DNA of 23,119 nucleotides from AVCC01 sp041736255 (GCA_041736255.1 JBGSTZ010000027.1:1-23119), one strand, 5' to 3'; shown: positions 14,764 through 23,011, counted from the first letter of the stretch. The notes: generated by a model from the letters alone, not told the origin. Numbers and translations are program-made.

Positions 14764-16056
14764 TTACCGCATGAACGCGACATGGCCGGCGACGATCGTG
14801 GCCCTGACTTGGCCGCGCATTTCGTAACCGAGGAAAGGCGTGTGTTTGCCTTGGCTGGCGAGCGCGGCTGCCTCGACCGTCCAGCGTGCATTCGGATCGA
14901 TCAGGCAGATATCGGCAACGCTGCCGACGCGCAACTGGCCACAATCCAGGGCGGCAATCCGGGCCGCATCGGTGGTGACTTTTGCAATCGCCCGGCTGAT
15001 CGGTTGCTCCGTTGGTGCAACGCATTCTTCGGCCCACTTCAACGCCAGCGACAGCAGCAATTCCAGCCCGGTTGCACCCGGCGTGGCTTCGCCGAAAGGT
15101 AGCAGTTTCTCGTCATCGTCGACCGGCGTGTGGTCGGAACAAATCGCATCGATGGTGCCGTCCAGCAAGCATTGGCGAATCGCATCGCGGTCGCGCTGGG
15201 AGCGTAATGGCGGCAGCATGCGGGCGTTGGAATCGAAAAATCCTATATCCATTTCGGTCAAATGAATATGATGCGCGCCAACGTCGCAAGTCACCGGCAG
15301 CCCTTCCTGCTTGGCGGCACGCACCAGCTCCAGCCCGGCAGCGGACGATATGCGGCACAGGTGCAAGCGCACGCCGGTCACCCGCATCAGCTCAAAAATG
15401 GTGTGCAAGGCGACGGTTTCTGCGATTACCGGAACTCCGGATAAACCCAAGCGCGCAGCAATCGGGCCGCTATGCGCGATGCCGTGGCCCAAGTATGCGT
15501 CCTGCGGGCGCAACCAGATGCTGTAGCCAAAAGTTTTGGCATATTGCATCGAGCGCATCAGCACGTTGGTGTCCAGAATCGGCTCGCCCGCTTGCGAGAA
15601 ACCAATGCAGCCGGCTTCGGTCAGCTCCGCCATTTCGGTCAATGCCTGCCCTTTCAGACCGACGGTCAGCGCGCCCAATGGATAGACGTGGGCCTGATTC
15701 AGCGATTTGGCACGGTGCTTGAGCATTTCGACCAGACCCGGCTCGTCGAGCACCGGATCGGTATCCGGCGGACAAATCAGGCTGGTGACGCCGCCTTGCA
15801 TTGCCGCCTGCATTTCGGATTCCAGCGTGGCCCGGTATTCGTAACCGGGTTCACGCAAGCGTGCGCTGAGGTCTACCAGGCCGGGCGCGATGATCAGGCC
15901 GCTGGCATCAATTAATTTGGCAGTGGCGAATTCCTGCGGTGCGGCCCCAGGTTCATAGATGCCGGCAATTTTGCCGGAAGCGATACAAATATCTTTTTTG
16001 GCGTCAATACCATTGGCCGGATCGACCAGATGACCGTTTTTGATATGGAGTTTCAT
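14764..16056 (-). CDS. pyrC': Dihydroorotase-like protein PyrC' (probably inactive, aspartate transcarbamoylase partner)
   Basis: This 430-residue protein has the full amidohydrolase layout of class I dihydroorotase: LIIAPGLVDL near residues 54-63, LREPGYEYRATLESEM near 67-82 and AICSDHTPVDDDEK near 305-318. The metal-binding HxH expected right after PGLVDL is replaced by S64-A65-R66. In Pseudomonas and relatives such proteins (PyrC' or PyrX) are catalytically dead but required to assemble the class A aspartate transcarbamoylase dodecamer with PyrB. The gene lies 34 bp after pyrB on the same strand, as in those genomes. I infer a structural role and an active dihydroorotase encoded elsewhere. 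Some databases will call it simply dihydroorotase. Confidence 0.92.
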   Translation of the reverse strand: MKLHIKNGHLVDPANGIDAKKDICIASGKIAGIYEPGAAPQEFATAKLIDASGLIIAPGLVDLSARLREPGYEYRATLESEMQAAMQGGVTSLICPPDTDPVLDEPGLVEMLKHRAKSLNQAHVYPLGALTVGLKGQALTEMAELTEAGCIGFSQAGEPILDTNVLMRSMQYAKTFGYSIWLRPQDAYLGHGIAHSGPIAARLGLSGVPVIAETVALHTIFELMRVTGVRLHLCRISSAAGLELVRAAKQEGLPVTCDVGAHHIHLTEMDIGFFDSNARMLPPLRSQRDRDAIRQCLLDGTIDAICSDHTPVDDDEKLLPFGEATPGATGLELLLSLALKWAEECVAPTEQPISRAIAKVTTDAARIAALDCGQLRVGSVADICLIDPNARWTVEAAALASQGKHTPFLGYEMRGQVRATIVAGHVAFMR

Positions 16057-16090
16057 TTGTTCCTTATTTCAAAGCCATGGATGCAGTACG

Positions 16091-17050
16091 TTAATTTCCG
16101 GCCAAAATCCCCATCACCGCCATCCGCACCGCAATCCCGAAGGTGACTTGCGGCAGGATCACTGCCTGCGCGCCATCGGCCACTACCGAGTCGATCTCTA
16201 CGCCGCGGTTCATCGGGCCGGGATGCATCACGATCGCGTCCGGTTTGGCCAGTGCCAGCCGTTCCGGGGTCAGGCCGTAGCTTTTGAAATATTCTTGCGC
16301 GGAAGGCAGCAAAGCGCCGTTCATGCGTTCGCTTTGCAGGCGCAGCATGATGATCACGTCCACCCCTTTCAAGCCTTTGTCAATGTCGGTGAAGACACGC
16401 ACGCCCATTTGTTCCAGACCGCCCGGCAGCAAGGTCAGCGGCGCGATGGCGCGGATTTCCGGCACGCCCAGCGTGGTCAGCGCATGGATGTCAGAACGCG
16501 CCACGCGGCTGTGCAGGATGTCGCCGACGATTGCCACTGTCAGATTGGTGAAATCTTTTTTGAAGTGGCGGATGGTGTACATGTCCAGCAGACCCTGGGT
16601 CGGATGCGCATGGCGGCCATCGCCAGCGTTGACCACATGCACATGATGGTGCTGAATCCGGCGCAGGTGGTCGGCAATCAGGTGCGGCGCACCGGACTGG
16701 CTGTGGCGCACCACGAACATGTCGGCATGCATCGCCGCCAGGTTGTCGATGGTGTCGAGCAGCGATTCGCCCTTGCTGGCGCTGGATGCCTGAATATTCA
16801 GGTTGATCACGTCGGCCGACAAGCGTTTGGCGGCGATCTCGAAAGTAGTGCGGGTGCGGGTCGAATTCTCAAAGAACAGGTTGAACACGCTTTTTCCGCG
16901 CAGCAACGGGACTTTCTTGACTTCGCGGTCAGATACGCTGACGAACGAGGATGCAGTATCGAGAATGTGGTTGAGGATGGGTTTTGGCAGGCCTTCGATG
17001 GTGAGCAAATGTTGCAGCTCACCATTTTTATTCAATTGCGGATTATGCAT
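16091..17050 (-). CDS. pyrB: Aspartate carbamoyltransferase catalytic subunit
   Basis: This 319-residue enzyme joins carbamoyl phosphate and aspartate in the second step of pyrimidine synthesis. The carbamoyl-phosphate loop FFENSTRTRTTFE is near residues 59-71, the 80s-loop region SSASKGESLLDT near 88-99, HAHPTQGLLD near 146-155, and MLRLQSER near 235-242. HPGPMNRGVEI near 277-287 is also conserved. All substrate-binding motifs appear intact. The ATG at 17050 lies within the last codons of pyrR (8-base overlap), so translation is probably coupled. No pyrI regulatory subunit is nearby, consistent with a class A enzyme built with PyrC'. Confidence 0.96.
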   Translation of the reverse strand: MHNPQLNKNGELQHLLTIEGLPKPILNHILDTASSFVSVSDREVKKVPLLRGKSVFNLFFENSTRTRTTFEIAAKRLSADVINLNIQASSASKGESLLDTIDNLAAMHADMFVVRHSQSGAPHLIADHLRRIQHHHVHVVNAGDGRHAHPTQGLLDMYTIRHFKKDFTNLTVAIVGDILHSRVARSDIHALTTLGVPEIRAIAPLTLLPGGLEQMGVRVFTDIDKGLKGVDVIIMLRLQSERMNGALLPSAQEYFKSYGLTPERLALAKPDAIVMHPGPMNRGVEIDSVVADGAQAVILPQVTFGIAVRMAVMGILAGN

Positions 17051-17555
17051 GGGATGGTGTTTGCGTAAGCGAGAGTTGGCCGTCTTCGGCGCGTTGCAGC
17101 AGCAGAGTTTGGTCGGCGGCTAGCTGGGTGGTGTGGGCTACAAAATCGGCGGCAATCGGCAGTTCGCGTCCACCACGGTCGACCAATGCTGCCAACATGA
17201 TTTTTGCCGGCCGGCCGTAATCGAACAATTCATTGATCGCGGCGCGTGTGGTGCGACCGGTAAACAACACGTCATCGACCAGCAGAATGACCGCGCCGTC
17301 CACCGAAAACGGAATGTGGGTCGACTTGACCTCGAAATGCAGCCCTTTTTTCGCGAAATCGTCGCGATAAAAAGAGACGTCGAGAAAACCGAGCCGGTCG
17401 GACATCTGCAAGTCGGCCGCCAGCCGTTCGGCCAGCCAGGCGCCACCGGAATGGATGCCGACCAGAACCAGATTATCGATACCTGCCAAAGCAGTTTTAA
17501 TGCGTGCGGCCAGCGTCAGATACAGAGCTTCGGCGTCGAGTTCAGGATTTGTCAT
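17043..17555 (-). CDS. pyrR: PyrR-type bifunctional regulator / uracil phosphoribosyltransferase
   Basis: This protein of about 170 residues is of the phosphoribosyltransferase fold. The PRPP-binding motif is VILLVDDVLFTGRTTRAAI in the middle of the protein, with VGIHSGGAWLAERLA near the N-terminus, and VDRGGRELPIAADFV later, as in PyrR. In Bacillus PyrR binds pyr mRNA; in proteobacteria the role is less clear and it may act mainly as uracil phosphoribosyltransferase. Three in-frame ATGs (17567, 17561, 17555) are possible, all within the 3' end of ruvX and none with a clear ribosome-binding site. I used the one giving MTNPELDAEALYL. It directly precedes pyrB. Confidence 0.9.
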   Translation of the reverse strand: MTNPELDAEALYLTLAARIKTALAGIDNLVLVGIHSGGAWLAERLAADLQMSDRLGFLDVSFYRDDFAKKGLHFEVKSTHIPFSVDGAVILLVDDVLFTGRTTRAAINELFDYGRPAKIMLAALVDRGGRELPIAADFVAHTTQLAADQTLLLQRAEDGQLSLTQTPSHA

Positions 17556-17937
17556 GGGCATTGTCATCGAAATATTGTTGCAAAATGATTGCTGCTGCGC
17601 GTGCGTCGATCACCTCGCCACGTTTGGCTTGCAGCACGACAGAAGAGTAGCGCTCGTCCACCAGCGTGGTTTCCAGGGCGAAGCGGCCGTGCAACTGATT
17701 GGCGAAACGACGGCAACGCACCGTCATTTCGTGTTCGGCGCCGTCCGGATGCAGCGGCAATCCGACCACGCAGCGCGATGGCTGCCACTCGGCAACCACA
17801 GCGGCGATGGCGGCAAATTTGGCCACATTGGTGGCTGCTGCAATCACGGTCAGCGGCTGCGCCTGCCGCAACATGCTGTTGCCGACTGCAACGCCGATGC
17901 GCTTCAAGCCGAAATCGAACGCCAGAACAGTTTCCAC
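17542..17937 (-). CDS. ruvX: Pre-16S rRNA nuclease YqgF/RuvX
   Basis: This 131-residue RNase H-like protein is implicated in maturation of the 16S rRNA 5' end. The first catalytic Asp is in AFDFGLKRIGVAVG (residues 6-19), the VVGLPLHPDG block is near 58-67, VDERYSS near 93-99 and the last acidic site in IDARAAAIILQQYF near 111-124. Length is close to the usual 130-140. It lies 24 bp after yqgE and overlaps pyrR by at least 14 bases, matching the widespread yqgE-ruvX-pyrR arrangement. Confidence 0.94.
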   Translation of the reverse strand: METVLAFDFGLKRIGVAVGNSMLRQAQPLTVIAAATNVAKFAAIAAVVAEWQPSRCVVGLPLHPDGAEHEMTVRCRRFANQLHGRFALETTLVDERYSSVVLQAKRGEVIDARAAAIILQQYFDDNAHDKS

Positions 17938-17961
17938 TAGGCGATACCGCGACCGGAATTT

Positions 17962-18627
17962 TTATGCATGGCCCGCTTCAGACGCGAGCATCATCGGATC
18001 GATACCGAGCAATTTGATGGCGGCGGCATAACGTGCATCGAACGGCACCTCGAACAGGACGGCAGGGTCGGCCTGCACTGTCAGCCACGCGTTGCGGCCA
18101 ATTTCATCTTCGAGCTGACCCGGGCTCCAGCCGGAATACCCGACGCTGATCAGAAACTGGCTCGGTCCATGCCCGGTTGCGATCGCTTCGAGCACATCAC
18201 GCGAAGTCGTAAACGCGATCTGATCGGTCACTTTCAGTGTCGATGAATATTCCGCGACCGGCGTATGCAGCACAAAGCCGCGATCTTCCTGCACCTGGCC
18301 GCCGAACATTACCGGCTGTTCGGCGACAGCCAGATATTCGGGCGCTTTCTCGCCATCCAGTTCAACCCGGTCAAGCAAGTCGTCAATGCACATGTCGGTC
18401 GGTTTGTTGATCACTATGCCGAGCGCACCTTGGGCATTGTGCTCGCACAAATACACCACGGTACCGCTGAAAACTGGGTCAGGCATAGAAGGCATTGCGA
18501 TCAAAAAATGATTCGCTAAATCAAGTGCGTTAAGGGGCATGTCACCGGTATTACCAGGCGCATCGGAACTGACTTGGGACGAGCCTGGCAAAGCTTGCAT
18601 TTTTGGATTCTTACTGAGTTTAGGCAT
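17962..18627 (-). CDS. yqgE: YqgE/AlgH family protein (UPF0301)
   Basis: This 221-residue protein belongs to a conserved family without a firmly established function. Recognisable blocks are NHFLIAMPSMPDPVFSGTVVY near residues 39-59, EHNAQGALGIVINKP near 62-76 and FGGQVQEDRGFVLH near 108-121. GYSGWSPGQLEDEI near 163-176 completes the set. The N-terminal ~30 residues, rich in Ser/Pro/Gly, precede the family core. An internal ATG at 18540 (MPLNALDLANHF) would give the usual ~190-residue protein, and neither start has a strong ribosome-binding site. It is first in the yqgE-ruvX-pyrRBC' set and is divergent from phrB across 172 bases, in which I see no strong promoter. Confidence 0.92.
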   Translation of the reverse strand: MPKLSKNPKMQALPGSSQVSSDAPGNTGDMPLNALDLANHFLIAMPSMPDPVFSGTVVYLCEHNAQGALGIVINKPTDMCIDDLLDRVELDGEKAPEYLAVAEQPVMFGGQVQEDRGFVLHTPVAEYSSTLKVTDQIAFTTSRDVLEAIATGHGPSQFLISVGYSGWSPGQLEDEIGRNAWLTVQADPAVLFEVPFDARYAAAIKLLGIDPMMLASEAGHA

Positions 18628-18799
18628 GGCGGTATTCTAGCAGTTTTGCTGCCCCGTCCCGCAGGCCGGCGCACGGGGCCGCGCTGACTTTTTGTGACAT
18701 GCCGCAAAGCCTTGGCTGTTTTTGGTTTGGTTGGCAATTAAGTTAATTTGACGGGCTGAGGGCTGTCATACTCGGTTTTTATCCATTTGTAATGCATCC

Positions 18800-20275
18800 A
18801 TGTCCACATTCGACACTGCGCTGGTCTGGTTTCGCCGCGATTTGCGCGATTTTGACCATGCGGCGCTATACCACGCGCTCAAGCAAAGCCGGCGCGTGTT
18901 TTGCGCTTTCATTTTTGACCAAACCATCCTGCAGCCTTTGCTGGAGTCCGGCCTGAAAGCCGACCGCCGGGTCGAATTCATCCATGACAGCCTGATCGAA
19001 CTCGATGCCGCCTTGCGGGAAATGGGCGGCGGCCTGATCGTGCGCCACGCCGAGGCTGCGGCTGCAATCCCCCAGCTGGCGGCCGAACTCGGGGCTGAAG
19101 CGGTATTCATAAACCATGATTTCGAGCCGCAGGCAAACGCGCGCGATGCCGAAGTCGCCGCATCACTGCAGGCAGACGGCAGGCAATTGTTGGATTTCAA
19201 GGATCACGTTATCTTTGAAAAAGATGAAGTGCTGACCTTGTCCGAACGACCGTTTTCGGTCTTTACGCCTTACAAAAATGCATGGCTCAAAAAGCTGCAT
19301 GCCCGCAGCGATGATTTTTACCTGAAGCCGTATCCGGTCGAAGCTTACTGTGATCGACTGGCACCGGTCGCGGCCTGTGTCATGCCATCGCTGGCCGACA
19401 TGGGTTTCGAGCCAAGCAATCTGCACCAGCTAAACATTCCAACCGGCATGTCCGGCGCACAAAAGCTGCTGCAGGATTTTCTGCCGCGCATCGGGAAATA
19501 CGACGACACCCGCAATTTTCCGGCAATCAAAGGGCCGTCTTACCTTTCGATCCACTTGCGTTTCGGCACGGTTTCGATCCGCACGTTGGCACGCCATGCA
19601 GTAGAAGCGATACGATCCAATGCAGGCAGCACGGGCGCGGCAACCTGGCTCTCGGAACTGATCTGGCGCGATTTTTATTGCATGATTTTGCATCATCATC
19701 CGCGCGTGGTGGAACGCGCGTTCAAGCCCGAATATGAGGCGATCCGATGGGAATCCGGTGACGCCGCGCAACAATCCTTTCAATCTTGGTGCGAGGGCGC
19801 CACTGGCTATCCGCTGGTGGATGCGGCGATGGAGCAGCTGAACCGGACCGGATACATGCACAACCGGCTGCGCATGGTAACGGCCAGCTTCCTGGTCAAA
19901 GACCTCGGTATCGACTGGCGCTGGGGCGAGCGCTACTTCGCGCAACATCTGAACGATTTCGAGCTGGCATCTAACAATGGCGGCTGGCAATGGGCGGCAT
20001 CGACCGGCTGCGACGCCCAGCCGTATTTCCGCATCTTCAATCCCATCACACAGTCCGAAAAATTCGACCCCGCAGGCAGCTTCATCCGCCGCTATTTACC
20101 GCAACTGGCCAAGCTCAGCAACAAGCACATCCATGCTCCGTGGCTACTGGACACGATGGAATTGCAACTGGCCGGCATCACACTGGGTGGCAACTATCCA
20201 AGCCCGATAGTGCAACACGACATCGCCAGAAAACATACGCTGGAACGCTATGCGGTGGTCAAGAAACCGGTTTGA
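18800..20275 (+). CDS. phrB: Deoxyribodipyrimidine photolyase (CPD photolyase)
   Basis: This 491-residue flavoprotein would repair cyclobutane pyrimidine dimers with blue light. The N-terminal antenna domain begins ALVWFRRDLRDFDHAAL. The FAD-binding C-terminal domain contains GATGYPLVDAAMEQLNRTGYMHNRLRM and ends its core with DFELASNNGGWQWAASTGCDAQPYFRIFNP, the most conserved part of the family (first run split: GATGYPLVDAAM and NRTGYMHNRLRMV; second run split: LNDFELASNNGGWQWA and STGCDAQPYFRIF). Length is typical for class I photolyases (about 470-490). It is divergent from yqgE and stands alone. Cryptochrome-like relatives cannot be wholly excluded, but the conserved blocks favour a CPD photolyase. 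Confidence 0.94.
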   Translation: MSTFDTALVWFRRDLRDFDHAALYHALKQSRRVFCAFIFDQTILQPLLESGLKADRRVEFIHDSLIELDAALREMGGGLIVRHAEAAAAIPQLAAELGAEAVFINHDFEPQANARDAEVAASLQADGRQLLDFKDHVIFEKDEVLTLSERPFSVFTPYKNAWLKKLHARSDDFYLKPYPVEAYCDRLAPVAACVMPSLADMGFEPSNLHQLNIPTGMSGAQKLLQDFLPRIGKYDDTRNFPAIKGPSYLSIHLRFGTVSIRTLARHAVEAIRSNAGSTGAATWLSELIWRDFYCMILHHHPRVVERAFKPEYEAIRWESGDAAQQSFQSWCEGATGYPLVDAAMEQLNRTGYMHNRLRMVTASFLVKDLGIDWRWGERYFAQHLNDFELASNNGGWQWAASTGCDAQPYFRIFNPITQSEKFDPAGSFIRRYLPQLAKLSNKHIHAPWLLDTMELQLAGITLGGNYPSPIVQHDIARKHTLERYAVVKKPV

Positions 20276-20408
20276 AGATACCTTGAACGCATTAACATAT
20301 CTGTGCAGAATGTTGGCTTCGGAAGCACAGTGCCAGCGCCAACGCAAAAACACACAGCGCCCGATTCGGTTACAGTAATCGTTCATTCCAACGAAAGAAA
20401 ACAGCATC

Positions 20409-20819
20409 ATGCGCATACTTCACACCATGCTTCGCGTCGGCGACTTGCAACGTTCTATCGAATTCTATACCAAGGTACTCGGCATGCACCTGCTGCGCAC
20501 CAGCGACAATCCCGAATATAAATACACCCTCGCCTTCGTCGGTTACGGCAACAATCCGGAGTATGCAGAACTGGAACTGACCTATAACTATGGCGTGGAA
20601 AAATACGACATCGGAAGCGCCTACGGCCATATCGCCATCGCAGTCGAAGACGCCCAAAAAGCCTGCGCGGCAGCCAAAGCCGCCGGCGGCAACGTAACCC
20701 GCGAAGCCGGCCCGGTCAAAGGCGGCAGCACGGTAATCGCTTTTGTGGAAGACCCGGACGGTTACAAAATTGAATTGATTGAGCGCAAAGCCGATGCGGG
20801 CGGGAGTGGGTTGCGATAA
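20409..20819 (+). CDS. gloA: Lactoylglutathione lyase (glyoxalase I)
   Basis: This 136-residue enzyme converts the methylglyoxal-glutathione hemithioacetal to S-lactoylglutathione. The metal ligands H5, E56, H74 and E122 are all present at the E. coli GloA positions (ILHTMLRV, AELELTYN, YGHIAIAV, YKIELIER). The pattern without insertions is the nickel-type bacterial class. The start ATG follows a purine-rich GAAAGAAAACAG stretch. It stands between phrB and the SRAP gene on the plus strand. Confidence 0.96.
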   Translation: MRILHTMLRVGDLQRSIEFYTKVLGMHLLRTSDNPEYKYTLAFVGYGNNPEYAELELTYNYGVEKYDIGSAYGHIAIAVEDAQKACAAAKAAGGNVTREAGPVKGGSTVIAFVEDPDGYKIELIERKADAGGSGLR

Positions 20820-20867
20820 TCAGGAATATGTAAAATGGCGTCACCCTTGATCTAAAACATAACTGCC

Positions 20868-21548
20868 ATGTGTGGACGATTTTTTCTTAACCTCACCCCT
20901 TCTGCTCTGGCCGACTGGTATCAGGCCAAAGCTATGCCTGACTTCGAAGCGCGCTACAACATCGCGCCCTCCACCCAGATTGTGGTGATTCGTGACACGG
21001 CGGAAGCGCGCATTGCTTCACTGATGCGCTGGGGTTTCATTCCTGCCTGGGCCAAAGACCCTGCCGCTGTTCCGATGCTGAACAATGCGCGCAGCGAAAC
21101 CGTGGCGGAAAAGCCGATGTTCCGGCAAGCGTTCCAGCGCCGGCGTTGCATCGTTCCGGCTTCCGGCTTTTATGAGTGGCAGAAGGTGCACGGTCAAAAA
21201 ACCAAGCAGCCTTTTTATATTGCATTGAATGACGGCGCACCAATGTCATTCGCCGGCATCTGGGAAACGGTAACGATGGCAGATGGAGAACAACGAGACA
21301 CCTGCGCCATACTGACGACCGCTGCCAATGCAGTGATGCAGCCAATACATGACCGGATGCCGGTGATGCTGGAGCGCGACAACTGGGCCGTCTGGCTCAA
21401 TCCAAAACCCATCAATATACAAGAATTGCACGCCTTGATGGAGCCGCCTGCCTCGCAGAACATGCAGGCGTTCCCGATTTCCACCGCAGTCAACCGGGTC
21501 GCCAATGAAGGCCCGGAATTACTGAAACCCATTGCGACTCTCTTTTGA
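20868..21548 (+). CDS. yedK: SRAP domain protein (YedK/HMCES), abasic-site DNA-protein crosslinker
   Basis: This 226-residue protein would form a covalent thiazolidine link to abasic sites in single-stranded DNA through Cys2, which becomes N-terminal after Met removal. The N-terminus MCGRFFLNLTP has that Cys. Other active-site regions are LNNARSETV near residues 71-79, IVPASGFYEW near 95-104 (E103) and MQPIHDRMPVML near 157-168 (H161). The length is normal, and it ends in the usual VNRVANEGPELL segment. Its last 17 bases overlap the next frame. Confidence 0.94.
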   Translation: MCGRFFLNLTPSALADWYQAKAMPDFEARYNIAPSTQIVVIRDTAEARIASLMRWGFIPAWAKDPAAVPMLNNARSETVAEKPMFRQAFQRRRCIVPASGFYEWQKVHGQKTKQPFYIALNDGAPMSFAGIWETVTMADGEQRDTCAILTTAANAVMQPIHDRMPVMLERDNWAVWLNPKPINIQELHALMEPPASQNMQAFPISTAVNRVANEGPELLKPIATLF

Positions 21549-21900
21549 TATCAAAGTTGCGACTGCGGATGCATTCTTTAAACGGGGCAAGCGCATTGCG
21601 AAACTTGCGAATCAAGTTAAACGCATTCCGCGTGAGCGCATTATTTCCTTTGAAGACCCAGAAGATTTAGCGCGACTGATTACAACAGCAAAGCTCGTGC
21701 TGTTCCGGGAAGTCAAGGAATGCCACGGTTCGATTACCGATCTGTCGCAACGACTGCACCGGGACCGCAGCGCGGTCAAGCGGGATGTCGATGCGCTGGA
21801 ACGAATCGGCTTGGTCGAAGTGGAGGAAAAACCGTTCCCCGGGCATGGCTGTTTAAAAGAGGTTCGTGCCGTAGCAGAACATGTGTTGCTTGCGATGTGA
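21532..21900 (+). CDS. HVO_A0114/COG4190-like winged-helix DNA-binding protein
   Basis: The frame codes for about 122 residues. Residues 40-55 (RIISFEDPEDLARLI) and the winged helix-turn-helix at about 68-98 (GSITDLSQRLHRDRSAVKR, then DVDALERIGLVEVE) match the family of predicted transcriptional regulators often paired with a small toxin-like protein. The only start that includes the whole N-terminus is a TTG at 21532 inside yedK, with no clear ribosome-binding site. No partner gene is visible beside it. The gene may be an orphan antitoxin-like regulator, or have lost its original start by recombination next to yedK. The family call is by pattern. Confidence 0.7.
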   Translation: MRLSFDIKVATADAFFKRGKRIAKLANQVKRIPRERIISFEDPEDLARLITTAKLVLFREVKECHGSITDLSQRLHRDRSAVKRDVDALERIGLVEVEEKPFPGHGCLKEVRAVAEHVLLAM

Positions 21901-21937
21901 CTTTTAGATTTTTTTTGGCGAAATCTTCAACCTGCCG

Positions 21938-22429
21938 CTACGCTGTATCCAGAACGCCGCCATCTACCTGCAACAGCGTCATCTGACACAGCCTTTTCAC
22001 ATAAGCATCCTTATCATCTTTCATGAACAATACATGTTGCCGTGCGAAAGCATCCGGTGAATCCATTCCCCATTTCAAATCGCGCAATGCTGTTGGCGTG
22101 ACGATAAAACTTTCCAGCGTTACTTTCTTGCCGCTGCGCTGCACACGTTGTTCGATGTCCTTGATGGTTTGATGAAACAAGATTTTCTGGCTGCCCGGGC
22201 CTTCATGGATCAAGCCGTGCGGCTCGATGAATGCAACATATTGTTGTGCGCCACGCACTATCCATAAGATGAAATCAGGATAAAAACTGCCCACCTCAAA
22301 AAAACCGATACCGCCGCCGCGACTGCGATTGCGCAGCAAGAACACTTCGTATCCATCCAAAATTTTCTTGCCCTCGGGCTGGTCGATGAAATGGTGCAAA
22401 TCACGCACAAAGTCGAATTCGCTTTCAAA
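21938..22429 (-). pseudogene. C-terminal fragment of a restriction/DEAD-helicase-type protein
   Basis: The open frame encodes about 163 residues and is closed upstream by an in-frame TAA just after the IS200-like end hairpin. It contains VFLLRNRSRGGGIGFFEVGS and FYPDFILWIVRGAQQYVAFI followed by EPHGLI. The pattern of PD, then an acidic-lysine-poor strand ending IEPHGL, resembles the nuclease-like C-terminus of type III-like restriction endonuclease or defence-associated helicase proteins. The GTG at 22408 is only an apparent start; ESEFDF upstream of it fits the family too. The N-terminal helicase is absent, so the fragment is probably inactive debris of a defence gene cut by the insertion element. 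Confidence 0.65.
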
Positions 22430-22435
22430 TTAAGT

Positions 22436-22818
22436 TACCCCCGGCAAAGCCGGGGGTTTATTTTTGTTAGCCTCAAAGGGGCAAAAGCGTGAAGCGCCTG
22501 AAGGCGCTGGCTCATATACCTAACTTGAGCTGATCGTAATGCGCGTCTTCTTTGTCTTGATTTCTGACGTAAGCCCTGACCATCTCCTCATCGAGTCCAA
22601 TCGTGGTCACAAAGCAACCTCTGGCCCAAAAATTCTCACCTGTGAAATTCCTGGTTTTTCCGGTGAATCGTCTCGCTATCGAAATCGCCCTCTTCCTTTT
22701 GATTTAGCCACCCACATACGAGACTGATTCTCCTAACTTTTGATCGAGTCAGAAGAATCCGCCTGACCGTAGCGCTCGGTCAAACCTAGTGAGTCTCCCC
22801 GGCAACGCCGGGGGATTA
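22436..22818 (-). mobile_element. Internally deleted IS200/IS605-type element with both end hairpins
   Basis: Two similar subterminal hairpins bracket the element: CCCCCGGC-AAA-GCCGGGGG at 22438-22456 and CCCCGGC-AAC-GCCGGGG at 22797-22813. Paired GC-rich foldbacks are typical of IS200-like left and right ends. Between them is the C-terminal half of a Y1 transposase on the minus strand. About 380 bases remain, where a full element is usually near 700. A further hairpin (AGCGCC-TGAA-GGCGCT) lies at 22493-22508 just after the transposase stop. Confidence 0.75.
22512..22742 (-). pseudogene. tnpA remnant (IS200-like Y1 transposase C-terminus)
   Basis: Read on the minus strand, the last 63 codons before TGA (22512-22514) encode RAISIARRFTGKTRNFTGEN, then FWARGCFVTTIGLDEEM and VRAYVRNQDKEDAHYDQLKL. 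This is the well-known C-terminal pattern of IS200 TnpA (FWARG, GLDEE, AYVRNQ). A TAA at 22704-22706 interrupts the frame just after SVSYVGG, which still matches the family. The N-terminal half with the HUH motif is missing, so it cannot encode an active transposase. Confidence 0.85.
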
Positions 22819-22821
22819 CCT

Positions 22822-22991
22822 TATTTATTTACCGCCACAGTCAAGCTCAACGGGCTTGATACGTATGCGTGGCTCAAAGCTACGCGGATAAACTGCCCAC
22901 TTGTCGTAATTGCGACATCGATGATGTGCTCCCTTTACGCCGCGCTTCACAGAATTAAATCAACTTCCAGGTAGGGGCGACGGACGCTTAC
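22822..22991 (+). mobile_element. Right-end remnant of an IS66-family element
   Basis: It comprises the last codons of a transposase and about 30 bases of terminal sequence ending GGCGACGGACGCTTAC at 22991. Read inward this starts GTAAGCGTCCG, matching the GTAAGCG start typical of IS66-family inverted repeats. The left part is missing, cut by the IS200-like element at about 22820. Confidence 0.7.
22828..22958 (+). pseudogene. IS66-type transposase C-terminal fragment with a frameshift
   Basis: The frame starting at 22828 gives FTATVKLNGLDTYAWLKATR, the end of the IS66 transposase core (KLNGLDPYAYL in relatives). Near 22885-22888 a one-base loss shifts the frame, after which DKLPTCRNCDIDDVLPL continues the family C-terminus to a TAA at 22956-22958. 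Truncated and frameshifted, it is dead. Confidence 0.75.
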
Positions 22992-23011
22992 AATCATGTA
23001 ACGGAGTAACC

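Noticed and set aside
16040..17068. 342-residue plus-strand frame opposite pyrB
   Set aside because: Antisense shadow with His/Gln/Arg-rich composition; pyrB has complete active-site motifs on the other strand.
22539..22727. 62-residue plus-strand frame in the IS200-like remnant
   Set aside because: The real coding signal is the TnpA C-terminus on the opposite strand.
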